Below the pieces are notes generated by a model. The model searched no databases and was not told where the DNA came from. It was given only the letters and a program-made list of their open reading frames with translations. Shown piece after piece: positions 17,602 to 26,705 of a stretch of DNA of 64,000 nucleotides (position 1 is its first letter; every line of letters starts with the position of its first letter). The DNA is from Nodosilinea nodulosa PCC 7104 (GTDB lineage Bacteria; Cyanobacteriota; Cyanobacteriia; Phormidesmidales; Phormidesmidaceae). The translations under genes and the position numbers were made by a program. The DNA is taken from positions 417,749 to 481,748 of the forward strand of contig NZ_JH976538.1 of assembly GCF_000309385.1 (NCBI RefSeq), given 5' to 3'.

Positions 17602-17985
17602 ATGCAACTTTCAGATTTGACTGAAGAGTCTTTAGACGTAATCAAATCTGTCCGGTGGGACCGCATTATTGAGAAGCATGAGGGGCCAGAGGATTGGGCC
17701 TCAGTGCTGGAGTGGTATGACATAGAATTTATGATGATTGAGGGGCGGGCGGTTTTGCTGCCGGTGGAGCGATCGCACCACGACAACATCTCCATTCTCC
17801 GCACCATCTGGAGCGCGGATGGCAACTCCCTAACGCTATTTTTGAAAGACACCACCTACGGCGACGACTGGTTTATGAGTGGGTATATGGCGGTGTGCGA
17901 TCGCATGGCCGATCACGATTTCTACCTGGCAATTCTCTACCACGAGTGGTTCATCATTGAGCCACCGGCCACCCCGGAGGCGTAA
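17602..17985 (+). CDS. hypothetical acidic protein
   Basis: 127 residues starting MQLSDLTEESLDVIKSVRWD, acidic, with aromatic-rich strands (VLEWYDIEFMMIEGRAVLLP, FMSGYMAVCDRM, FYLAILYHEWFIIEP). I do not recognise the family. It begins 19 bases after the PIN gene stop and ends 4 bases before the macrodomain gene, so it belongs to the same operon. It could be an immunity or antitoxin-type partner, without direct evidence. Confidence 0.6.
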   Translation: MQLSDLTEESLDVIKSVRWDRIIEKHEGPEDWASVLEWYDIEFMMIEGRAVLLPVERSHHDNISILRTIWSADGNSLTLFLKDTTYGDDWFMSGYMAVCDRMADHDFYLAILYHEWFIIEPPATPEA

Positions 17986-17989
17986 CCCC

Positions 17990-18901
17990 ATGATCACTCC
18001 CAATGGATTAGATCGCATTCTTGCTTTTATGCCAATTTTTGAGCGCACACCCAGCAGTCTGTACGAGGTGCGCCCAGATTTGAGCATGATGGATCCCTAT
18101 TTCTATGCTCCAGAGTTTAACCAGTTCATCAAGGGGCTTTACCGTGAGAACTTGGTGATTGACTTCAACTGGGTTGCCTGGAAAGATGAGGCTGCCAAGT
18201 ATCTTGAGAATCCCAGGCAGATCGAGTCAGCAGATTTAGAGACCCTACAGAAACTGATCACAACCCATGTTCGTGCGGATCGGTTCAATAGCGGGCACCT
18301 GGCTCAGATGGTTGAGAATGGGCATATCTTGGCAATCCTGAAGCGCCTAGCGGCGATTCGCAGGCAAATGGAAGCTTTTCGTTCAGATTCACAGCAGCGA
18401 ATTCGAGTCATCCGGGGCAATATTACCCGCCAGCAAGTAGATGCGATCGTCAATGCAGCCAAAGAGTCGCTATTGGGAGGTGGTGGCGTGGATGGCGCTA
18501 TCCACCGAGCGGCGGGGCCTGAACTGCTGGCAGAGTGTCGAACGCTGGGGGGCTGCCTCACAGGGGAGGCCAAAATTACGCAGGGGTATAATCTGCCTGC
18601 CCGATGGGTGATTCACACCGTAGGGCCAGTCTGGCAAGGTGGGCAGCAGTGTGAGGATGAGTTGTTGGCCTGTTGTTACCGCAGTAGCCTGGCCTTGGCT
18701 GAGGCCCATTCAATTCGTACCCTGGCATTTCCTGCGATCAGCACAGGGGTCTATGGGTTTCCGCTAGAGCGGGCTACACACATTGCCATGGCTGAAGTAA
18801 TCGCTTTTCTGAGCCATTCAGCTTTTGTTGAGGAGGTCAGATTTATCTGCTTTGGCGATGAGGCTCATCGGGTTTACCAAGCAGCGCTATCGATGCTGTA
18901 A
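17990..18901 (+). CDS. DUF6508-macrodomain fusion protein
   Basis: About 303 residues from the ATG at 17990. The N-terminal ~115 residues (ILAFMPIFERTPSSLYEVR through SGHLAQMVENGHILAILKRL) match the DUF6508 type. The C-terminal half is a macrodomain: IRVIRGNITRQQVDAIVNAA, LLGGGGVDGAIHRAAG and FPAISTGVYGFP form the ADP-ribose pocket, as in O-acetyl-ADP-ribose deacetylases. It probably removes or binds ADP-ribose. It converges with darG 19 bases away, so two macrodomain proteins sit side by side. Confidence 0.8.
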   Translation: MITPNGLDRILAFMPIFERTPSSLYEVRPDLSMMDPYFYAPEFNQFIKGLYRENLVIDFNWVAWKDEAAKYLENPRQIESADLETLQKLITTHVRADRFNSGHLAQMVENGHILAILKRLAAIRRQMEAFRSDSQQRIRVIRGNITRQQVDAIVNAAKESLLGGGGVDGAIHRAAGPELLAECRTLGGCLTGEAKITQGYNLPARWVIHTVGPVWQGGQQCEDELLACCYRSSLALAEAHSIRTLAFPAISTGVYGFPLERATHIAMAEVIAFLSHSAFVEEVRFICFGDEAHRVYQAALSML

Positions 18902-18920
18902 ACGCAAGAGAGACAGAGCT

Positions 18921-19961
18921 CTAGCTGAGCCAGCCTTGGGTTTTGAGGTGATTCCAGGCCATGGCGAGATGCTGAGGCTTAAAGAGGTTCTTCTTACGAT
19001 CGCTCCATTCCCGCACCCGCTCAATGGCTATCTTGCAATCTGCTGCTGCACGAGGGTCTTCCTGAGCCACCCAGTGCAGGGTCGCCAGCATTTCCATGCC
19101 GTAGGGGGTTTCAAACCCTTCGATTAGCTGACTGACCCGCTCTAAATAGGGGTCGGCATTTTGGCCCTCAGCTAAGAAACTTTGAGCCGCCTCATGCCCT
19201 GCGGGCAAGACCTGAATCTGGGCGCGATCGCTCCCGTCACCGTACCCACGAATGTAGTGGCCTTCCATACCTTGCAGGGCGTGGCCTAGGTTGTGGGCAT
19301 AGGGGCCATAGTGAAAGCGCTGGAACGCCAGGCTTTGCAGCGTTGGCTCTCCAGCCATTTTGAGAAAGTACGCCAGCTTTTGAATTTCGATGCGGCTGGC
19401 GCTATACCCCGGTAGCCCATAGAGTTCTAGGATCCGAATCAGGGCGGCTCTAAAGGCTGTCATCGGCGGCTTTGAGGTGGCGATCGCCATTGCTTCAACC
19501 GGCGGTGCCCCGGCAGGTTCAAACACAATCACCTCGACATTGGGCAGTGGCTTAAAGGCTTCTAGAATGAGCGGTTTGACCTCGGCCCAGTTTAATCCTC
19601 CATTGCCACAGCCTAAGGGGGGAATGGCAATCGACCGAATTCCCAAGCGTTGAACTTCTGCTACTAAAGCGGCTAGCCCGGCCTTGATATCGTCAAGCTG
19701 GGAGGGTTGCTTCCAGTGGCGTTTGGTAGGGAAGTTGATGATATACCGGGGGTTTAGCAGCGAGTCGGTGGCGACGGTAAACATGCGGCCTGGCTCGACC
19801 TCATTGTTTTTGCACGCTTTTTGATACTGCTTAAAGTTGTCTGGAAACGCCCGCTTAAATTGCAGCGCAACTCCTTTGCCCATGACACCTACACAGTTAA
19901 CAGTGTTCACTAGGGCTTCTGTTTTTTCGTCTAGGAGGTTGCCACGCTTTAGCTTGAGCAT
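18921..19961 (-). CDS. darG: DNA ADP-ribosyl glycohydrolase antitoxin DarG
   Basis: 346 residues, the usual DarG length. The N-terminal macrodomain shows NLLDEKTEALVNTVNCVGVM, then GKGVALQFKRAFPDNF and IPPLGCGNGGLNWAEV, which form the glycohydrolase site. The C-terminal domain (ALIRILELYGLPGYSASRIE to the end) is the DarT-binding half. DarG reverses thymidine ADP-ribosylation of DNA made by DarT and blocks the toxin. It lies downstream of darT on the same strand with an 84-base gap, which is wider than usual. Confidence 0.92.
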   Translation of the reverse strand: MLKLKRGNLLDEKTEALVNTVNCVGVMGKGVALQFKRAFPDNFKQYQKACKNNEVEPGRMFTVATDSLLNPRYIINFPTKRHWKQPSQLDDIKAGLAALVAEVQRLGIRSIAIPPLGCGNGGLNWAEVKPLILEAFKPLPNVEVIVFEPAGAPPVEAMAIATSKPPMTAFRAALIRILELYGLPGYSASRIEIQKLAYFLKMAGEPTLQSLAFQRFHYGPYAHNLGHALQGMEGHYIRGYGDGSDRAQIQVLPAGHEAAQSFLAEGQNADPYLERVSQLIEGFETPYGMEMLATLHWVAQEDPRAAADCKIAIERVREWSDRKKNLFKPQHLAMAWNHLKTQGWLS

Positions 19962-20045
19962 TGTGTCGTCATATTATTAGTTCAATTGTACTAAATAGAG
20001 GAGTTGGGTTCAAGATCCTTCAGGGGTGGTTGAGTCGCCTGCATT

Positions 20046-20678
20046 TTATGTGTAATACCACTGGGGGCGCAGGCGGGCGGTCACCGTTTGCCCAAATTGT
20101 CGCAAAATTTGGTTCACCTCGGCAGCGATCGCCTCATCCATCACCCCAATGCCGCGAATTAAAGGCCAGGGCACCGCTTGGTGTACCAAAAACTCGGCCT
20201 GGCGGCGGCGCTTGCGATCGCCATCCTCTTCGGTATCCCGCCAATACTTGGTTTGCATGATCTCCCAGTCGATAGCGGTGTCGATTTCGTTGAGGTCGTC
20301 GTAGAAGCTGGTGTAGCCCATAACGGCATGGCCATCGCTGAATACAAACCCCAGGTCGGCCTCTGCGATCGCTTCGGCGGTGGTCACCAGGTGCAAGATA
20401 GTCTGCTGACCGCTGGTGTAGCCAGTGACGTTGCCGATGTGGATTGCCCCCAGCATGGGCGAACGGGGAGCAAAGTAGAAGGGTACGTAGTCGTGCAGTA
20501 CGCCGCCAGGGCCACAGGGAACGGTTTTGGAGTAGCGCCGATCTTGAATGTGCTCGTAGGCAATGGAGGTGTAGTCGGCCTCGCTGACTTGCAGCCGGTT
20601 TTTGGCTAGCAGGGTACCGGCCTGCACAATGGTGGCCAGGTTGCTGATGGGGGTAATGTGGTAAAGCCAAACGGGCAT
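20046..20678 (-). CDS. darT: DNA ADP-ribosyltransferase toxin DarT
   Basis: About 210 residues from MPVWLYHITPISNLATIV. The NAD-binding opening YHITPISNL, the FYFAPRSPML segment and the ARTT-type glutamate in RRRQAEFLVHQAVPW are DarT hallmarks (DUF4433). DarT uses NAD+ to ADP-ribosylate thymidine in single-stranded DNA and so stops replication, including of phage. The start is chosen at M4 of the open frame because the family begins there. It pairs with darG. Confidence 0.92.
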   Translation of the reverse strand: MPVWLYHITPISNLATIVQAGTLLAKNRLQVSEADYTSIAYEHIQDRRYSKTVPCGPGGVLHDYVPFYFAPRSPMLGAIHIGNVTGYTSGQQTILHLVTTAEAIAEADLGFVFSDGHAVMGYTSFYDDLNEIDTAIDWEIMQTKYWRDTEEDGDRKRRRQAEFLVHQAVPWPLIRGIGVMDEAIAAEVNQILRQFGQTVTARLRPQWYYT

Positions 20679-20891
20679 TCTACACAAGGCAGCGGTGAGA
20701 GCTCTTTAGCATAGCAATCGTGCCGGGTTTAGTGATTAGGTCGGAGTAAGTTTTCTTTCAGATCGTAGACCACAAGAATGGGTATAGCCCTGTCATCTTG
20801 CTATAGGAATGTCTAACGAATATACGGATTAATAGCTCTTGGGCTGAAAGGTGGAGTAGCAATGATATCCACCCTATAAGGCTGCGGGCTT

Positions 20892-21329
20892 GTGGCGTTA
20901 ACGCACTCTCTGTTCGACAGTAAGGCTCAGGGTATTCGGCCTTACCGCATGGATCTGAGCCGTCGGGAGTGCATCGAGCTGCTAGAGAAACTTAGGTGGG
21001 GTGGGGAGCCGCAGTGCCCGTACTGCGGTTCGCGACGCGCTTCGCCCATGGATAGGGAACTACGCCACCACTGTAATGACTGTTTTACGTCATATAGCGT
21101 TACAGTTGGGACGCTATTCCATCAAACTCATGTAGATTTACAGAAATGGTTTAGGACGATTCTGCTCGTTCAGGCGTCTTCAGGTAGCATTAGTGTGCGA
21201 AAACTGGCGTATGAGATAGGGGTAAGCAAGAATACAGCGGCTCTGATGCTCAGGCGTCTGCGGGAAGCACCCCTTCAAGAGTGCAAGCTATTGGAGGCTA
21301 TTGCTAAGGAAGTCGGTGATCTACAGTAA
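20892..21329 (+). CDS. IS1595-like zinc-ribbon/HTH protein lacking a transposase domain
   Basis: About 145 residues. The N-terminus MDLSRRECIELLEKLRWGGE precedes a zinc ribbon, CPYCGSRRA ... HHCNDCFTSYSVTVGTLFHQ, and a HTH (VRKLAYEIGVSKNTAALMLR). This matches the first part of IS1595-family transposases, but the DDE domain is absent and the stop is followed 15 bases later by a membrane-protein gene. It may be a domesticated regulator rather than a broken transposase. The first codon is a GTG at 20892; an ATG at 20949 is the alternative. Confidence 0.6.
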   Translation: MALTHSLFDSKAQGIRPYRMDLSRRECIELLEKLRWGGEPQCPYCGSRRASPMDRELRHHCNDCFTSYSVTVGTLFHQTHVDLQKWFRTILLVQASSGSISVRKLAYEIGVSKNTAALMLRRLREAPLQECKLLEAIAKEVGDLQ

Positions 21330-21343
21330 CGGCTAGACGGAAG

Positions 21344-22183
21344 ATGGAAAGAGTCAGCAGGGTTCCTCCACAGTCTTCACTTAATTACACTCTCATTTTT
21401 GTGCTAATCAGCACATTAGCGTTTTTTGGTTTTGCCTTTCCTTACCTATTGTTGCTCAACGCTGAAGGAAAGCTGCTCGAAGGAATTGGTCTTCTCTTAA
21501 GCGGGGCTAGCTTCTTATTGCCCCTCGCCTTTCAAATACACGACAAGAAGCAAGCTGAACTAGAGAAAAGCGAGAAAGCAGGAGACGAAATCGGCTTGCA
21601 GCTTATGAACAATGTAATAACCTTAGCTTTGGCTAATCAAGAGGCCCTACTCAGACAAAGCAACCAACTTGGAATGCACCAGAGGCTGAGGGCTACCGAA
21701 CTTGGTCCTGCTTTCATAAATGACTCTATTCCACCTATTTTGGCCGATAGAGCCGATCGCTTACTGAGTCAAAGCTACGGGATTGCCGAGCAGATTGACT
21801 TTCGTCGAGGTATTGCGCAGCATTTGGAGCAGCATGAGCAAGACTTGAAAGCTCTTGCCGTAGAAGCTGCTGACGATGTGCTCGATCAGTTGAGCGAAGA
21901 TCGCCTTAAAGCCTTGGGTTTGTATGACTTAGACGCCCGAAACCCCTTTATTGGCGATATTTTTAAGTACTTGAGAGTTTGGCTGAAGAGCAGTATCGAG
22001 TACGATATGCCTATGCCCGAAGACCGTATCACTCAGACTGCATTAGACAGAAAGCTCTATTTGGATGTCATCAAGCATATTCGTGATGACAAAATAGAGG
22101 CTTTTGGCTTAGCCGAAGAAGCCCAGAAAAAGGTCGTCAGAAAATATCTCACCACACTAGTTGGTAGATTAGATGCTGCTTAA
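21344..22183 (+). CDS. membrane-anchored hypothetical protein paired with zinc-ribbon/HTH gene
   Basis: 279 residues. Two N-terminal membrane helices (YTLIFVLISTLAFFGFAFPY and GIGLLLSGASFLLPLAFQI) are followed by a long charged cytoplasmic region, helical, with EQHEQDLKALAVEAADDVLD and RKYLTTLVGRLDAA at the end. No family is recognised. Tight coupling to the upstream DNA-binding gene inside a defence island suggests a regulated effector, possibly membrane-acting; this is inference. Confidence 0.6.
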   Translation: MERVSRVPPQSSLNYTLIFVLISTLAFFGFAFPYLLLLNAEGKLLEGIGLLLSGASFLLPLAFQIHDKKQAELEKSEKAGDEIGLQLMNNVITLALANQEALLRQSNQLGMHQRLRATELGPAFINDSIPPILADRADRLLSQSYGIAEQIDFRRGIAQHLEQHEQDLKALAVEAADDVLDQLSEDRLKALGLYDLDARNPFIGDIFKYLRVWLKSSIEYDMPMPEDRITQTALDRKLYLDVIKHIRDDKIEAFGLAEEAQKKVVRKYLTTLVGRLDAA

Positions 22184-22190
22184 AGTACAG

Positions 22191-22460
22191 CTACCGTTTT
22201 CTGTATTGGCCAAAATCTTCTTGAGCAACTTCCTGTTCTACCCGAGCTAGTTCTGCCTCATAATTAGCAACCGCCAGTTTTTGACTGTCTTCAAGCGCAG
22301 AAACTAGCGTTTCTACAGATTGCTTAGCCTGATTAGCCTGGGTTGTTAGGCGAGGTTCGTCCATGGTCACTTTTTCCTCAACAATCGTCAACAGCGCTAA
22401 AGCCTTACGAGCAAGGCTTTGGACCGTTCCTTCCTGACCTGGAACTGGCTGAAATCCCAT
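22191..22460 (-). CDS. small coiled-coil hypothetical protein
   Basis: 89 residues starting MGFQPVPGQEGTVQSLARKA, mostly predicted helix with heptads (QAKQSVETLVSALEDSQKLA, YEAELARVEQEVAQE). It is convergent with the membrane-protein gene, whose stop is 8 bases away. No known family, and the function is unknown. Confidence 0.45.
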   Translation of the reverse strand: MGFQPVPGQEGTVQSLARKALALLTIVEEKVTMDEPRLTTQANQAKQSVETLVSALEDSQKLAVANYEAELARVEQEVAQEDFGQYRKR

Positions 22461-22814
22461 GGCTAACCCCAGTGGAAAAAGTATGCTGAGCTAAGACGTA
22501 TATAGATATGCCGCCAACCCAAAAAGCTAGGGCAAAACCACCTCGTCTAGGCGCATCCTAACTACCCCAGCCACTGTGGTCTACACCACAAACTGGGACA
22601 GCAGGGAATATAGCTAGGAGTTCGCAGGAAAAATACGGAACGGCTTTTAGTTTAGTACAGATGAACTATATCAGCAAGGCTGTATATCGTTTTGTTGAGT
22701 TGTCATTTGTGAAAGGTCTTGAACCTTTGCTGAAGGGGCATTTTGCAAGCGAAGGTGTAACTATACTGAGAAGCCAAGCCTGCCTGCCAACGCCCTCACC
22801 CTAGAGGAAACTGT
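22461..22814 (+). other. promoter region of the DUF1156 gene, no gene
   Basis: About 350 bases with no supported ORF. A TATACT box near 22762, after a TTTTGC stretch, could be a -10 element for the downstream methyltransferase. No further motif was found. Confidence 0.35.
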
Positions 22815-25646
22815 ATGACCCAACCCGCTCGCCCTGCTGTCTTCATCGAGAAGATTTTTCCGGTGACGCTGCTGAATAAGCAGGTGTATTACGAGCATGG
22901 GGGCAACCCGTTTAAGGGGCTGCATCGGTGGTATTCGCGCAAGCCGCTGTCGTTTAGTCGGGCGAGTGTGTTGGGCTCGCTGCTGCCGGACACGGTGACG
23001 ATGGAGGAGTTTGAGTATCTGCTGGGGCTAAACCGGCGGGTGGATGGGCACTCGGATAGCACGACGAAGCTGTATAAGACGCCGCCCAGCCCGGAGCGGA
23101 TTAAGCAGGTGCATGACCTGTGTGAGCAGACCTGGGGTACGCGCACGCCGACGGTGCTGGATGCGTTTGCGGGGGGTGGCAGCATTCCGTTTGAGGCGGT
23201 GCGGTATGGGCTGAATGTGCTGGCCAGCGACTTGAACCCGGTGGCGGTGGTGACGATGAAGGCGGCGATGGAGTACCCGCTAAAGTTTGGGCCAGATTTG
23301 CAGCATGAGATTGATAAGTGGGTGAAGTGGGTTGGCGATGAGGCAGAAAAGCGGTTAGCGGAGTTTTTTCCGTCGCAGGAGGGGGAGACGGTTCAGAACT
23401 ATTTGTGGGCGCATACGGTGGTGTGCCCGAGTTGTGAGTCGGTGGTGCCGTTAAGCCCGAATTGGTGGCTCAATAGTTCTCCTAGCGCTGTAAAAAAGAA
23501 AGATCTGTGGGCTGCCAAGCCCATAGCCAATCTTGAAAATAAAAACGTCAAATTTGAGATTGTTAGAGGTGAAATAACTAAGAATGGAACTCTGAAATTA
23601 AAAGGCGAGCTTGAAGATGAATATGATCCTTCAGGTTCTGTGACCATAAGTAGATGTGTTGGGAAATGTCCAAATTGTGAAAATATAATTGCCGACGAAA
23701 TCATCAAGCAGCAAGCCCAGAATGGCGTCATGGGTTGTCAAATGTATGCTGTTGGCTACAAAAAACATACCAGTGAATTATGCTTTCGTGTTCCACTGGA
23801 GGCCGATCATGATGCTTTTGTCAGGGCAGAAAAATACTTTTTAGATAAACTTTACTTTTGGAATCAGGAAAATCTTATTCCAGGAGAGGCAGGAGATAAC
23901 ACAGGGATTTTTCCTTGTGAAGCTGATAGAGTTCACAAATATGGAATAAGAAAGAAAAAAGATTACTTTAATACAAGACAACTGTTGGTTTTAGTGACTT
24001 TAGCTGATATCTTGCGGGGGGTAGAAGCTAAGCTAGAGAGATCTGGTGTCGATTCTGATAAGGTATCTGCAATTCTTGTCTATCTCAGTTTAGTTCTTGA
24101 CCGTTGTGTTGACAGGCATTGTCGCCTCGCCAGGTGGCATCCCAGTCGGACAAATGTTGAGGCTTGCTCTAGTCAACATGCCTTTAACTTAATGTGGAAT
24201 TATCCAGAGAACGTTGGAACATCAAGGCTCTGGAATTGGTGTTCAGAAACTGTTTCTGGTGAATATGAGGAGTTGTGCTCCCTGATTGGACTTCGTTCAA
24301 AGTCGACTACTCTGGTTAAACAAGGCTTTACTCAGGGAAGCTGTCAGGTTGAGAACTTTTCTGCTGACGACCTGAGTGCTATCGAAACTGAATCTATAGA
24401 CCTTGTCGTTACCGACCCACCATACTATTCAACTATTCAATATGGTGAGTTATCTGACTTTTTCTATGTATGGCAAAAACGAGTTCTGAGTAATGTTTTT
24501 CCAGAGTTTTATTGGTCAGATTTAACTGATAAATCTCGGGAAGCTATTGCTAATCCCTCCCGCTTCCGAAACATGGGCGGAAGTCCTGAAGAACTTGCCA
24601 ACCGTGATTACGAAGCCAAAATGGCTCTCGCCTTTGCCGAATACTTCCGCGTCCTCCGCGACGACGGCGTCATGACCGTCCAGTTCAACCACAAAGACTC
24701 CGGTGCCTGGGACGTGCTCGCCAAATCCCTCATCGACGCCGGGTTTGAAATCACCGCCAGTTGGGCCGTCAGCACCGAGAACCCGCAAAACCTGCACCAG
24801 GCCCAGAAAAACTCCGTCTCCAGCACCGTGCTCTTGGTCTGCCGCAAGCGCGACCCCAACGCCGGTTCCGCCTGGTGGGATGACCTGCGCCCCGAACTCG
24901 CCAACCTCGTCGAGCAACGCGCCCCCGAATTTGAAGCCAACGACATTGGCGGCATCGACCTCTACCTCAGCGCCTTTGGCCCCGCCCTCAACGTCTTTAG
25001 CCGCGCCTGGCCCGTGCTCGACAGCTCCGGCGTTGAAATGCGCCCCGAAGTCGCCTTTGGGGAAGCTCGTAAAGCGATCGCCAACTACCGCTTCCGCAAA
25101 CTGCTCGAAGCCGACACCGCCGGGTTCGACCCCCTCACCCAGTGGTACATCCTCGCCTGGGATGCCTTCCGCGCCCGCGAGTTCCCCTTCGATGAAGCGC
25201 GGCAGCTCGCCCTCGCCGTCGGCGGCTTCAACGTCAGCGACCTGGCCAAAACCCACAAACTGATCGACTCCGCCAGCGGCACCTGCAAACTGCTCACCCC
25301 CCAGCAACGCCTCAAAAAACGCGCCTTCTCCACCAACCCCGACGAGTTTACTGCGATCGCCCTAGTCGATGGCCTCCACGCCATCATCGCCCTCTACCTG
25401 GAAGAACAAAGCATCGACCCCGTCCGCCGCTTTCTCAAAACCACCGGCCTACTCAGCAACGACCTCTTCATGCGCGCCTGGGAAGTCGCCCTCAAGGCGA
25501 TCCCCCACATCGGCGACGAGCGCAAACGCATGGTTGAAGAGAAGGCGCTAGCCGACCTGTGGCTGGCGATGGATGAGATTCAAGCCAAGGTGCTCTACGT
25601 GCAGCCAGAGCTGGAGTTTGAAGAGGGCCAGATGGGCTTGTTTTAG
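22815..25646 (+). CDS. DUF1156 adenine-specific DNA methyltransferase of an anti-phage system
   Basis: 943 residues. MTQPARPAVFIEKIFPVTLL and GGNPFKGLHRWYSRKPLSFS are the DUF1156 opening. The SAM-binding motif I is LDAFAGGGSIPFEAVRYG, with D at residue 116. A zinc ribbon uses C204/C207 and C285/C288. The catalytic motif DPPY lies at 534-537, typical of N6-adenine methyltransferases. Homologues accompany DUF499 ATPases in defence islands; methylation probably marks host DNA. Base composition changes sharply inside the gene: GC-rich to about 23470, AT-rich to about 24590, then GC-rich with C-ending codons, so it is a recombinant mosaic. Confidence 0.88.
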   Translation: MTQPARPAVFIEKIFPVTLLNKQVYYEHGGNPFKGLHRWYSRKPLSFSRASVLGSLLPDTVTMEEFEYLLGLNRRVDGHSDSTTKLYKTPPSPERIKQVHDLCEQTWGTRTPTVLDAFAGGGSIPFEAVRYGLNVLASDLNPVAVVTMKAAMEYPLKFGPDLQHEIDKWVKWVGDEAEKRLAEFFPSQEGETVQNYLWAHTVVCPSCESVVPLSPNWWLNSSPSAVKKKDLWAAKPIANLENKNVKFEIVRGEITKNGTLKLKGELEDEYDPSGSVTISRCVGKCPNCENIIADEIIKQQAQNGVMGCQMYAVGYKKHTSELCFRVPLEADHDAFVRAEKYFLDKLYFWNQENLIPGEAGDNTGIFPCEADRVHKYGIRKKKDYFNTRQLLVLVTLADILRGVEAKLERSGVDSDKVSAILVYLSLVLDRCVDRHCRLARWHPSRTNVEACSSQHAFNLMWNYPENVGTSRLWNWCSETVSGEYEELCSLIGLRSKSTTLVKQGFTQGSCQVENFSADDLSAIETESIDLVVTDPPYYSTIQYGELSDFFYVWQKRVLSNVFPEFYWSDLTDKSREAIANPSRFRNMGGSPEELANRDYEAKMALAFAEYFRVLRDDGVMTVQFNHKDSGAWDVLAKSLIDAGFEITASWAVSTENPQNLHQAQKNSVSSTVLLVCRKRDPNAGSAWWDDLRPELANLVEQRAPEFEANDIGGIDLYLSAFGPALNVFSRAWPVLDSSGVEMRPEVAFGEARKAIANYRFRKLLEADTAGFDPLTQWYILAWDAFRAREFPFDEARQLALAVGGFNVSDLAKTHKLIDSASGTCKLLTPQQRLKKRAFSTNPDEFTAIALVDGLHAIIALYLEEQSIDPVRRFLKTTGLLSNDLFMRAWEVALKAIPHIGDERKRMVEEKALADLWLAMDEIQAKVLYVQPELEFEEGQMGLF

Positions 25647-25737
25647 AAACGGCGAGGGAAAGACGGCAAGACGCAGAGAGGGTTTGATATTTGCGTCACC
25701 ATAAAGTTAGTTGGGATATCATACGGGGGTAAGCACT

Positions 25738-26364
25738 ATGGCAGGTACATCGGCTAAAGTTCCAAAATCTAAAAAGAAAAATTTTTCTAGCTTTAGCTAT
25801 GCCGAAGCTTTCAAACAGCTCAACTTAGACGATCTTATTCCCTGGGAACTAGACGCGCCCCCGGTAGAACCCAGCGCCTTCTTCCAAGAACGGCTGCATC
25901 GCCTAGAGCAAACCTTTGACCTAGAAGGCTACGAAGAATCGAAAAAGCTGCTGATTGATGCCATTTGCGAAGAGGCGATCGCCAGCACCGACCACCTCAA
26001 AATCTGGAAAGGAGCCCAACTCGAAGGCGACACCGCCGCAGGCTATGTCGATTACCTGATCGCCGAGCGAAAACGGTATTTAGACATTCCCCTACTGTGC
26101 ATCATCGAAGCCAAAAAGGATGACTTTGAGAAAGGGCTGGCCCAATGCCTGGTCGAAATGCAGGCCTGCCAGTGGCAAAATCGTCAATCGGGTCGCGAGA
26201 TTGATGTCTACGGCATCGTCACCAATGGCCGAGCCTGGCAATTCTACCGCATGATTCCGGCGGGCACAGTCTACGAAACCCCTGTATATTCCACGGGCGA
26301 TATGGATCTATTGCTGGGGCGATTGCGCTATATCTTCCAGCTATGCGAACAGAATCTGGACTAA
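25738..26364 (+). CDS. PD-(D/E)XK-like nuclease-fold protein
   Basis: About 208 residues from the ATG at 25738 (GGGGGTAAGC upstream). The middle carries the nuclease-like core: an acidic residue in GYVDYLIAERKRYLD, then LLCIIEAKKDDFEKGLAQC (E-x-K), followed by a helix and YGIVTNGRAWQFYRM. This resembles restriction-endonuclease-like or type I R N-terminal families. It lies between the DUF1156 methyltransferase and the helicase, so a nuclease subunit of that system is likely. The N-terminus is lysine-rich. Confidence 0.65.
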   Translation: MAGTSAKVPKSKKKNFSSFSYAEAFKQLNLDDLIPWELDAPPVEPSAFFQERLHRLEQTFDLEGYEESKKLLIDAICEEAIASTDHLKIWKGAQLEGDTAAGYVDYLIAERKRYLDIPLLCIIEAKKDDFEKGLAQCLVEMQACQWQNRQSGREIDVYGIVTNGRAWQFYRMIPAGTVYETPVYSTGDMDLLLGRLRYIFQLCEQNLD

Positions 26365-26375
26365 GGTTTTGGAAA

Positions 26376-26618
26376 ATGTTGAATGCCATTAAGCAACAGA
26401 CTACCGTGAAGCCTGGGGGCGTAATTGAGCTAACTTCACCGGAATTGCCAGAAGGGGCGATCGTGGAGGTGATTGTGTTGATTCAAGACTCTGCTGAATT
26501 AGCCAAAGAAACGGCGCGATCGCTCACGAGCCTGATTGGAGCAGCCCCCGGCAGCTTTGCCACCCCAGAAGAGGCCGACCAGTTCATCCGCCAGGAACGG
26601 GATGCATGGGATTATTAA
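26376..26618 (+). CDS. antitoxin-like small protein, partner toxin absent
   Basis: About 80 residues from MLNAIKQQTTVKPGGVIELT, followed by ELPEGAIVEVIVLIQ and ending FIRQERDAWDY. The strand-turn opening and acidic helical tail match the antitoxins that precede VapC-like PIN toxins in cyanobacteria. No PIN gene follows: the next DNA reads into a short unsupported frame and then a Uma2 gene. It may be an orphan antitoxin or a solitary regulator. Confidence 0.6.
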   Translation: MLNAIKQQTTVKPGGVIELTSPELPEGAIVEVIVLIQDSAELAKETARSLTSLIGAAPGSFATPEEADQFIRQERDAWDY

Positions 26619-26705
26619 TAGAGATTCCGGTTGGGCTGCTGTCAGAGGTCATTTTGCCAGAGGAGTGATACATTCAAAACTACGAAGAGAGGCTCAGATA
26701 GTGTT

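Noticed and set aside
20134..20670. A 178-codon ORF in a second frame of darT
   Set aside because: Shadow of darT, arginine/histidine-rich, no features.
24522..25307. A 261-codon ORF opposite the DUF1156 gene
   Set aside because: It is a shadow of GC-rich codons on the real strand, with a glycine/valine-rich unnatural sequence.
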